64,000 bases of DNA from Salinimicrobium gaetbulicola (GTDB lineage Bacteria; Bacteroidota; Bacteroidia; Flavobacteriales; Flavobacteriaceae), in assembly GCF_042676025.1 (NCBI RefSeq), contig NZ_JBHTJP010000035.1, positions 310,001-374,000 of the forward strand, written 5' to 3'. Under the pieces are notes generated by a model. The model was given only the letters and a program-made list of their open reading frames with translations, was not told the origin of the DNA and did not search any database. A program made the position numbers and the translations under genes. Each line of letters starts with the position of its first letter. The first letter of the stretch is position 1. Shown here piece after piece: positions 9,920 to 16,813 of this stretch.

Positions 9920-11155
9920 ATGAATTCAAAGAATTGGTTAGGGTCGCTCATGTTACTGGGAGTGGTCTTTTTTGGAAGTTGTAATTCTGACAGATCAGAG
10001 AACACAGAGGCTTCTAATGAAGTTGATATGATTATAAGCGATGTGAAATCTGAATACGCTCCAGATTCCAGGGTGGCTTTATTTGATATCAGAGCTGAAC
10101 AAGAGGGTTCAAACCTTGTTTTAAAGGGCGAATCTAACCTTCCGTTGGCAGTTGATGATTTGAAAAAACGCCTCGAAGCTGAAGATGATGTCACTGTAAT
10201 TGACAGTATTTCTCTGTTACCTTCTAAAGAAATGACGGGGAAAAGTGAAGGGGTCATCCAGATCTCTGTTGCAAATTTGAGATCACGCCCGGCGCATTCC
10301 TCAGAGTTGGTGACACAGGCAACTCTTGGTACTCCGGTGAAGGTTTACAAGAAAGATGACAACTGGTATTATGTGCAAACCCCTGATGGGTATTTAGCCT
10401 GGGTAGATTCCGGCGGAGTGACACCTATTTCTGGACAGGAGCTTCAAAAATGGAGGTCTAATGAAAAGATCATCTATTTGGAACCCTTCGGATTTTCATA
10501 TTCCAAACCCAATAAAGATTCAGAAGTGGTTACCGACCTTGTTGCAGGAAGCATTTTAGAGCTTACAGGGGAGAAAAATGGTTTTTATGAGGTTCTTTAT
10601 CCTAACCAGAAAAAAGCCTTTATAGAGAAGTCGGCAGCGCAGCCGTATAAAGAGTGGGTCAATGCGCTGGATCCTTCCGGAGAGAAACTCACTGAAACCG
10701 CTAAGAAATTGATGGGTGTGCCTTATTTATGGGGAGGCACTTCTCCTAAAGGGGTTGATTGCAGCGGTTATACCAAAACCATCTTCTTTTTGAACGGAAT
10801 GGTATTGCCAAGGGATGCTTCTCAACAGATCGCTGCAGGCGAAGAGGTGGATACTACTCGAAATTTTGAGAATCTTCAACCCGGAGACCTGCTTTACTTC
10901 GGAAGGAAAGCTACCGATACCAGTTCAGAAAAGATCATTCATGTGGGAATGTGGATAGGTGATGATCAATTCATTCACTCTATGGGCGAAGTGCGAATAA
11001 GTACTTTTGACACAACTTCTGCCGATTTTGACGAGTATAATTACAACCGTTATTTAAGAACCAAGAGAGTGCTTGGGAAGAATGATGAAAATATCATTCA
11101 AATCGCTGACTCAGATCTTTTCATGACTTCTGAAAAAGACACTTTGAAAGATTAA
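9920..11155 (+). CDS. NlpC/P60 murein peptidase lipoprotein with SH3 domains, YkfC-like
   Basis: A 411-residue lipoprotein (lipobox FFGSC, Cys about residue 21) that should cut the gamma-D-Glu/diamino acid bond of murein peptides. Two bacterial SH3 domains occupy about residues 110-250 (first one around ISVANLRSRPAHSSEL), followed by an NlpC/P60 domain with catalytic C281 (GVDCSGY), H341 (IIHVGMW) and H353 (QFIHSMG). This layout matches the structurally known YkfC-type endopeptidases, which release L-Ala-D-Glu, the substrate of the epimerase encoded 14 bases upstream. It is the last gene before a strong terminator. Confidence 0.88.
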   Translation: MNSKNWLGSLMLLGVVFFGSCNSDRSENTEASNEVDMIISDVKSEYAPDSRVALFDIRAEQEGSNLVLKGESNLPLAVDDLKKRLEAEDDVTVIDSISLLPSKEMTGKSEGVIQISVANLRSRPAHSSELVTQATLGTPVKVYKKDDNWYYVQTPDGYLAWVDSGGVTPISGQELQKWRSNEKIIYLEPFGFSYSKPNKDSEVVTDLVAGSILELTGEKNGFYEVLYPNQKKAFIEKSAAQPYKEWVNALDPSGEKLTETAKKLMGVPYLWGGTSPKGVDCSGYTKTIFFLNGMVLPRDASQQIAAGEEVDTTRNFENLQPGDLLYFGRKATDTSSEKIIHVGMWIGDDQFIHSMGEVRISTFDTTSADFDEYNYNRYLRTKRVLGKNDENIIQIADSDLFMTSEKDTLKD

Positions 11156-11173
11156 TATTTCAATCCCAGATAT

Positions 11174-11203
11174 AAAAAAGCCCCTGAGACAAGGGGCTTT
11201 TTT
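11174..11203. terminator. Bidirectional rho-independent terminator
   Basis: AAAAAAGCCCCT and AGGGGCTTTTTT form a perfect stem with a 6-base loop. It lies between the convergent YkfC-like and amidase genes and can serve both. Confidence 0.92.
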
Positions 11204-11233
11204 ATTGGCGGCTAATTCAGCTATGCACGCCTT

Positions 11234-12169
11234 CTATAAATATTTTTGAGAGAGGTTAAACAGTATTTTAAGATCCTCTTCTGTTAATACCGCGTTTACA
11301 TCCTTTTGAATAAAATGCAGTTTAAAAGCCCTGATGGCAGCGTCTAAGTCGCTGGTATCATAACCAATGATCCGGAGCGCTATTTTCGGGTTAATGTTTA
11401 TGGTCAAACTATCCCGGGAGCTTCCGTTTTCCAGTATTTGGTTTCCGGTCACCTTCAGGACCATATTCCTCGAGTAATCAAATTCTTGTGGAGAAATACT
11501 GTCACCCACAATTTTAGGATTTACCTCAATTTCATCATACCAATATCCAAATCCTTCTTCGGCCAGCCGTTTCCATGGAAAAGTAATATTAGGGTCCACT
11601 TTCCGGGTAGGAGCGATATCTGAATGACCAATAAAGTTCGCGGTGGGAATATCATACCTGCTTTTTAAAATTTTCAGGAGATCTATCAATTCTGAAATCT
11701 GCGGTTCCGAAAAGGGCTCATTGCCGTTATTGTCCAATTCGATACCGATGGAAGCAGAATTGAGATCGGTGTCGTTTCCCCATTTCCCGGCTCCCGCATG
11801 CCAGGCGCGATAATGGTCATTGAGCATTTGAAAAACTTCTCCCTCCCGACTAATTACATAATGCGAGCTAACGGCAGTTCTGGGAAGGGTAAAGGTATAG
11901 AGTGTCTGCTCTACATCTTTTTGAGCAGTGTGATGCAGGATCACATAATTTGGTTTTCGTAAACTAAAATTTGTTGTTCCTACTGGGTAGGGGCCATAAT
12001 TTATAAGGGAATCATCATCGTGATCTGGAGGAAATTTCTTTAAGGACTTAGCTAATTGAGAGGATTGCCTAAGGTGTTTTCGGTTGGTCTTAGAATAAGG
12101 ATTGATGCTGCAGCTTGTTTGTAGGGTTAACAAGAGAGCACCAATCCAAAATAGACACTTAAAGTTCAT
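11234..12169 (-). CDS. N-acetylmuramoyl-L-alanine amidase lipoprotein (Amidase_2, AmiD-like)
   Basis: A 311-residue lipoprotein (lipobox LQTSC, Cys about residue 20) that should detach stem peptides from MurNAc. The Amidase_2/PGRP fold spans about residues 70-215, with zinc-binding positions in YVILHHTAQ and in GHSDIAPTRKVDP, and the substrate loop DHYRAWHAGAGKWG. The start lies 1 base after the stop of the NagB-LmbE gene, so both form one operon under the ROK gene. A C-terminal tail of about 90 residues (EEDLKILFNLSQKYL at the end) matches the extra domain seen in AmiD-like enzymes. It likely prepares denuded glycan for the DigH-like hydrolase. Confidence 0.88.
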   Translation of the reverse strand: MNFKCLFWIGALLLTLQTSCSINPYSKTNRKHLRQSSQLAKSLKKFPPDHDDDSLINYGPYPVGTTNFSLRKPNYVILHHTAQKDVEQTLYTFTLPRTAVSSHYVISREGEVFQMLNDHYRAWHAGAGKWGNDTDLNSASIGIELDNNGNEPFSEPQISELIDLLKILKSRYDIPTANFIGHSDIAPTRKVDPNITFPWKRLAEEGFGYWYDEIEVNPKIVGDSISPQEFDYSRNMVLKVTGNQILENGSSRDSLTININPKIALRIIGYDTSDLDAAIRAFKLHFIQKDVNAVLTEEDLKILFNLSQKYL

Positions 12170-12170
12170 T

Positions 12171-14090
12171 TCAAAACTTCCATTTTACAAAAGCTTCCAT
12201 GGCTTCATAATTGGCTAATCCTAATTTATCGTACGCCTGGGCCGTCTCCCTGTTTCGCTCTTCGGCACGCTGCCAGAATTCTCTTGCATCATCCCCGGGG
12301 AATACAGGTCTGTCTTTTTGGGATTGATGCTGGAAAATGGCGTTTCTTTTTCTTGAAACCTCCTGAGGGGAAAGGGGAACAGCCATTTCTATCTCATGGG
12401 TTTCAAATTCATGCCAGGCACCCCTGTACATCCATAACCAGGTGTCCTGAGCCCATTTTTCGGTTTTCCGGAGACGTTCCAGTGCCTCAGTAACAATATT
12501 AAAGCACACAAGGTGTGTACCATGAGGATCTGCAAAATCCCCCGCGGCAAATACCTGGTGAGGTTTTACTTCCTGTAACAGTTTCATGGTCAGCTTGACA
12601 TCTTCCTCGGTTACAGGGTTTTTTACAGTTTTACCCGTTTCATAGAATGGCAGAGCCATAAAATGAATGTTTCTGTCTTTAAGTCCGGCATATCGAGCTC
12701 CTGCAATTGCTTCACTTTTCCTGATGAAGCCTTTGACATCCCTAATTTCCGGAAGATCAATTTCATTAGGTTGTTTCTTGCTGATGAATTCTCTCATCTC
12801 ATCATATATGGATTCCAGTTTTCCCTGATCCTTTCCGAGACTCTTGTTAAAATCCATGGCAAATTCCACATATCTAAGAACATCGGTGTCCCAAACAGCG
12901 GTGTTTCCCGATGTTTGGTACGCCACATGTACATCATGCCCCTGATCAACCAGACGAATAAATGTACCTCCCATTGAGATAACATCGTCATCTGGATGAG
13001 GTGAAAATATCAGCACCCTTTTTTGAGCCGGTTCAGCACGTTCGGGACGCTGGGTATCGTCAGCTTTGGGCTTTCCACCCGGCCAACCGGTAATGCTATG
13101 CTGCAGTTTATTGAAAACGTGAATATTTATATTATAGGCAGGTCCTTTTTCTGTTGCCAGTTGAGCCATCCCGTTGTTATTATAATCCTCATCGGTTAAT
13201 TTCAGGATGGGTTTTCCAACTTTATTAGATAACCAGATCACTGCCTTTTTTATAAGATCATCATTCCAAAGACAGTCTTTTACCAACCAGGGAGTATTAA
13301 ACCTTGTAAGGTCTGAAGCCGCGTCTTCATCCAGGATGAATTCAGTATTATCTGAAAGTTGTAGATAGGTTGCGGGAACTTCGCCTGCGATCTCTCCTTC
13401 CACAGCTTTCTTAATAATGGAAGCTTTCTTCTTATTCCAGGCCATTAGGATGATCTCACGGGCTTTGAAAATGGTGCCAATTCCCATGGTGATGGCTTTG
13501 GTGGGGACATTTTCTTTTCCTCCAAAATCCCGGGAAGCATCTCTCCTGGTTAGATCGTCAAGGGTTACCAAGCGGGTACCTGAATTGGGAGCAGACCCTG
13601 GTTCATTGAATCCTATGTGTCCTGTTCTACCAATCCCAAGAACCTGAAGATCTAGTCCACCCAGAGCTTCGATCTTATTTTCATAAGCTATACAGAATTC
13701 TGCGATATCCTCTTTTTTCAGAGTACCATCGGGAATGTGAATATTCTCTTTTTTAATATCAATATGATCGAAGAGGTTCTCATTCATAAATGTCACATAA
13801 CTCTGCTTTGAGTTGGGACTCATGGGGTAATATTCATCCAGGTTGAAGGTGATCACATTTTGAAAGCTCAATCCTTCTTCCTTGTGCATGCGCACCAGCT
13901 CTTCATAGACCTGAACGGGAGTTGCACCTGTTGCAAGGCCAAGAACTGCTTTTTCACCAGATTCCTGTTTCTTTTTGATCAATGCGGCAATTCTGTCGGC
14001 TACCTTTTTTGAGGCGATTTGGGGATTTTCGTAAACCGTGACAGGTACCTTTTCAAATCGGGTTTCTTCAAGAAGATTTAATCTGGCCAT
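12171..14090 (-). CDS. nagB: Glucosamine-6-phosphate deaminase fused to LmbE/PIG-L deacetylase domain
   Basis: A 639-residue cytoplasmic fusion. Residues 1-265 are a NagB-type isomerase/deaminase (GLATGATPVQVYEEL, FNLDEYYPM, GIGRTGHIGFNEPGS). From about 355 to 560 there is a LmbE/PIG-L domain with the metal motif HPDDD at 365-369; most relatives have HPDDE, so the last residue is a conservative change. NagB makes fructose-6-P and ammonia from glucosamine-6-P. No NagA deacetylase is in the window, so the LmbE part may remove the acetyl group from GlcNAc-6-P; that is an inference. Fusions of this length are common in Bacteroidetes. Confidence 0.9.
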   Translation of the reverse strand: MARLNLLEETRFEKVPVTVYENPQIASKKVADRIAALIKKKQESGEKAVLGLATGATPVQVYEELVRMHKEEGLSFQNVITFNLDEYYPMSPNSKQSYVTFMNENLFDHIDIKKENIHIPDGTLKKEDIAEFCIAYENKIEALGGLDLQVLGIGRTGHIGFNEPGSAPNSGTRLVTLDDLTRRDASRDFGGKENVPTKAITMGIGTIFKAREIILMAWNKKKASIIKKAVEGEIAGEVPATYLQLSDNTEFILDEDAASDLTRFNTPWLVKDCLWNDDLIKKAVIWLSNKVGKPILKLTDEDYNNNGMAQLATEKGPAYNINIHVFNKLQHSITGWPGGKPKADDTQRPERAEPAQKRVLIFSPHPDDDVISMGGTFIRLVDQGHDVHVAYQTSGNTAVWDTDVLRYVEFAMDFNKSLGKDQGKLESIYDEMREFISKKQPNEIDLPEIRDVKGFIRKSEAIAGARYAGLKDRNIHFMALPFYETGKTVKNPVTEEDVKLTMKLLQEVKPHQVFAAGDFADPHGTHLVCFNIVTEALERLRKTEKWAQDTWLWMYRGAWHEFETHEIEMAVPLSPQEVSRKRNAIFQHQSQKDRPVFPGDDAREFWQRAEERNRETAQAYDKLGLANYEAMEAFVKWKF

Positions 14091-14116
14091 AAGTAGTGTA
14101 GGGTAATTTATTTGGG

Positions 14117-15373
14117 TTATAACTGATTGACTTTTGAAAATTGTTTTTCAAATATATTTTCCATCACTGTAGCCACAGAACCGAGCAAAACCGAATCATC
14201 ACCCAGATTAGATAGGCGAATATCTGTTTTCACCCTTAACTGTGCCATACAGTAGGTGTTTATTGAATGTTGAATTGGAGTGGTAATGAATTGCTGCGCA
14301 GAAGCAAATTTCCCCTCCAGGATAATGATCTCCGGATTGAACAATTGTATCAGGATCGCGATTCCTTTTCCTAAATGAATTCCTATTTCCGAAAGAATAT
14401 TGATCGCGAATTGATCCCCCTGGTTAGCCGCCTTGATAACTGTCTGAGGCTGTAGCTTTTCCAGTTCCTTTTCCGAAAGCTTATTCAGGATCGTGCTTTC
14501 TCCATTTTTGATGCCGGCTTGAGCCATCCTTACTAAAGCCAGGCCTGAAGCAACGGTTTCAAGGCATCCTCTTTTTCCGCAATGACATAATAATCCGTCA
14601 TCTATTAATGGTATATGTCCAAATTCTCCTGCAAAACCTGAACTTCCCTGGTAAACTTTCCCGTCTACAATAACTCCAAGACCAATTCCCCAGTCCATGG
14701 AAATCACCAGTACATTTTTTCGGTCTTTTGCCAGTCCGAAGTTAGATTCCGCTAAACAGGCACTTTTCGCGTCATTGAGAATGAACACAGGTTTTTTGAA
14801 CTTTTTCTTCAAGACCTCTTCAAGAGATTCTGTTTCTTCTTCCTTGATGAAATAAGTAAAGTTTTTTCCTTCACTTGAAGATACCAGTCCCGGCATACTC
14901 ACACCAATACCCAATAATTTATCAAGGTCTATTTTTGAGTCCTTAAGAAGTTCATTAGCCTTTTCATAAAGATGATCCACCACACTGGCTTCGGTTTCTA
15001 TCTGGAAAGGGAGATCTTCATATTCGGCAATTTTATTGTTGTGGTTGTCAAAAATGGCCATTTTGATCTTGAAGCGCTCCATTTGAACTCCCATCACATA
15101 GAAAGAGTCTTCTTTGAGCTTGTACAGGTCAGGTTTTCTACCACCGGCAGATTTTCCAAGGCCTTCTTTTTTAACCCAACCTTCAGTGATAAGTTGGTTT
15201 AGTAACCGTATAGAAGTTGGCGAACTTATGTTGAACAACTCACAGATTTCTGTGTTTGTTTTTGAGCCTCCAAAATAAAGGCTTTGAAGTATCTTTAGTT
15301 TCTGTAGATAATTCTTCCGCTCTACATTGCTGGCAGTCTCAAGCTGCGATGTCTTCTTTAATAACTCCTGCAT
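14117..15373 (-). CDS. ROK-family transcriptional regulator (NagC/Mlc type)
   Basis: A 418-residue regulator, first gene of the operon with nagB-lmbE (26 bases downstream) and the amidase. An N-terminal helix-turn-helix (about 30-80; TNTEICELFNISSPTSIRLL) precedes a ROK sugar-kinase-like domain with the zinc motif CHCGKRGCLE (near residue 264) and the sugar-binding GEFGHIPL stretch. NagC/Mlc proteins release DNA when they bind an amino-sugar phosphate or a partner. The divergent intergenic region carries a near-palindrome also present before susC, so this protein is the best candidate regulator of the whole murein locus. Confidence 0.9.
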   Translation of the reverse strand: MQELLKKTSQLETASNVERKNYLQKLKILQSLYFGGSKTNTEICELFNISSPTSIRLLNQLITEGWVKKEGLGKSAGGRKPDLYKLKEDSFYVMGVQMERFKIKMAIFDNHNNKIAEYEDLPFQIETEASVVDHLYEKANELLKDSKIDLDKLLGIGVSMPGLVSSSEGKNFTYFIKEEETESLEEVLKKKFKKPVFILNDAKSACLAESNFGLAKDRKNVLVISMDWGIGLGVIVDGKVYQGSSGFAGEFGHIPLIDDGLLCHCGKRGCLETVASGLALVRMAQAGIKNGESTILNKLSEKELEKLQPQTVIKAANQGDQFAINILSEIGIHLGKGIAILIQLFNPEIIILEGKFASAQQFITTPIQHSINTYCMAQLRVKTDIRLSNLGDDSVLLGSVATVMENIFEKQFSKVNQL

Positions 15374-15477
15374 AATAAGGATGGTTTTTCAAATAGGAAT
15401 TCTGATTAGTAATTCATTTATGTAGGCGGTCTAAAATGAAAGATAAAATTAGCTCAAAAATCTTATCCCGCCAAATA

Positions 15478-15500
15478 CTTTAATAAAAATTTTATAAAAG
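15478..15500. promoter_or_regulatory. Near-palindrome in the ROK/nagX gap, candidate ROK operator
   Basis: Two 11-base arms (CTTTAATAAAA and TTTTATAAAAG) around one central base, one mismatch between arms. It matches the 4-26 element at 20 of 23 positions, with an identical 13-base core at 15483-15495. It lies 105 bases before the ROK start and 102 before the nagX start, so one site could control both. The rest of the 228-base gap is AT-rich with no gene. Confidence 0.5.
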
Positions 15501-15601
15501 ATAATTTATTTACTGAAAATTTATATTTTTATCGAGAGTTAAAGCAGTAATATTTACTAAACTTTTCCAGTTTTCCTGCATAGCTCTCTAAATATCTATT
15601 T

Positions 15602-16774
15602 ATGAGCCATTTTTACTCCTCAAAAGACTTTAAAGAAACGAAAATTTTCGAAGTAAAGAAGGAACAGCGTTATTTGGCATTTGACGTACTGCGCGGGCTT
15701 ACTATAGCTCTCATGATCCTGGTTAATACCCCGGGAAGCTGGAGTACTATTTATGCCCCTTTTAAACATGCCGCCTGGCACGGGTTTACAATTACCGACC
15801 TTGTCTTTCCTACTTTTTTATTTGTTGTAGGAAATGCAATGAGTTTTTCATTAAGAAAGTTTAAAGAACAATCAAATAAGGCCTTTTTCGAAAAGGTGCT
15901 GAAAAGGACCTTTTTGATATTTTTCATTGGTCTTTTTCTAAGTGCATTTCCATTTGTGTATAGGTCAGGGGGATATTTGTTCCTAAAAGATCTTTCAGAA
16001 ATGAGGATAATGGGAGTGCTTCAACGAATTGCCCTTTGTTACTTCTTCGCTTCCCTAATTATCAGGTATTTTAAAATGCTAAACAGTATTCTGATCGGTG
16101 TTTTCCTGTTATTGATCTATTGGGGGATCATGTTTTATTTTGGAGATGCTGCTGCTCCTTACAGTGCACAAGGTAATGCAGCCCTAAAATTTGATTTGCT
16201 TATCTTTTCTCCAGAAAATCTGTGGCATGGCTTTGGTTTCCCTTTTGACCCGGAAGGTCTTTTAAGTACCTTGCCGGCAATAGTGAATGTGATAGCGGGT
16301 TATGCGACTGGAGTTTTTTTGCAGCGTTCAGGCAACAACATGGAGACCATCTTTAAGTTGATGTCAATTGGCTTCTTTTTTGTCCTGATCTCAGAGATAT
16401 GGGATGTCTATTTTCCAGTTAATAAACCTATCTGGACCAGTTCATATGTGATCCTGACCGTGGGTTGGGATTTGATCCTGATCGGAGGGCTAGTGTGGTT
16501 GATCGAAATAATGACGGTTAAAAAATGGACCTATTTTTTCGAGGTCTTCGGAAAGAATCCGTTATTCATTTTTGTGATGTCCGGAGTATTTGTCATGTTG
16601 ATGAATGTAATATATATAGGAGGAACTCCCATGAAATCCTGGTTATATGAAAATTACTTTTTGAGTTGGCTTACTTCCTATAATGCCTCCCTGCTTTTTG
16701 CGTTCTGTTACATGTTGTTGATGTGGCTGATGGGATATTGGATGGATAAAAATCGAATTTATATAAAGGTGTAA
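15602..16774 (+). CDS. nagX: NagX-like membrane protein, heparan-alpha-glucosaminide acetyltransferase family
   Basis: A 390-residue inner membrane protein with about 10 helices. The N-terminal motif RYLAFDVLRGLTIALMILVN (about residues 22-41) and the HAAWHGFTITDLVFPTFLF segment are the hallmarks of the DUF5009/HGSNAT-like family, in which the HxxWxG motif follows the first helix. Related genes (nagX) sit in amino-sugar loci of many bacteria; in the human relative the protein acetylates terminal glucosamine across the membrane. Here it is divergent from the ROK regulator and 39 bases before the GH3 gene. Its exact reaction in bacteria is uncertain. Confidence 0.82.
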   Translation: MSHFYSSKDFKETKIFEVKKEQRYLAFDVLRGLTIALMILVNTPGSWSTIYAPFKHAAWHGFTITDLVFPTFLFVVGNAMSFSLRKFKEQSNKAFFEKVLKRTFLIFFIGLFLSAFPFVYRSGGYLFLKDLSEMRIMGVLQRIALCYFFASLIIRYFKMLNSILIGVFLLLIYWGIMFYFGDAAAPYSAQGNAALKFDLLIFSPENLWHGFGFPFDPEGLLSTLPAIVNVIAGYATGVFLQRSGNNMETIFKLMSIGFFFVLISEIWDVYFPVNKPIWTSSYVILTVGWDLILIGGLVWLIEIMTVKKWTYFFEVFGKNPLFIFVMSGVFVMLMNVIYIGGTPMKSWLYENYFLSWLTSYNASLLFAFCYMLLMWLMGYWMDKNRIYIKV

Positions 16775-16813
16775 GTGAACCTTCCACCTCACTTTGTTTT
16801 CAAAATTTAATCA

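Noticed and set aside
12663..12977. 104-codon plus-strand frame
   Set aside because: Antisense to the LmbE domain of the nagB fusion.
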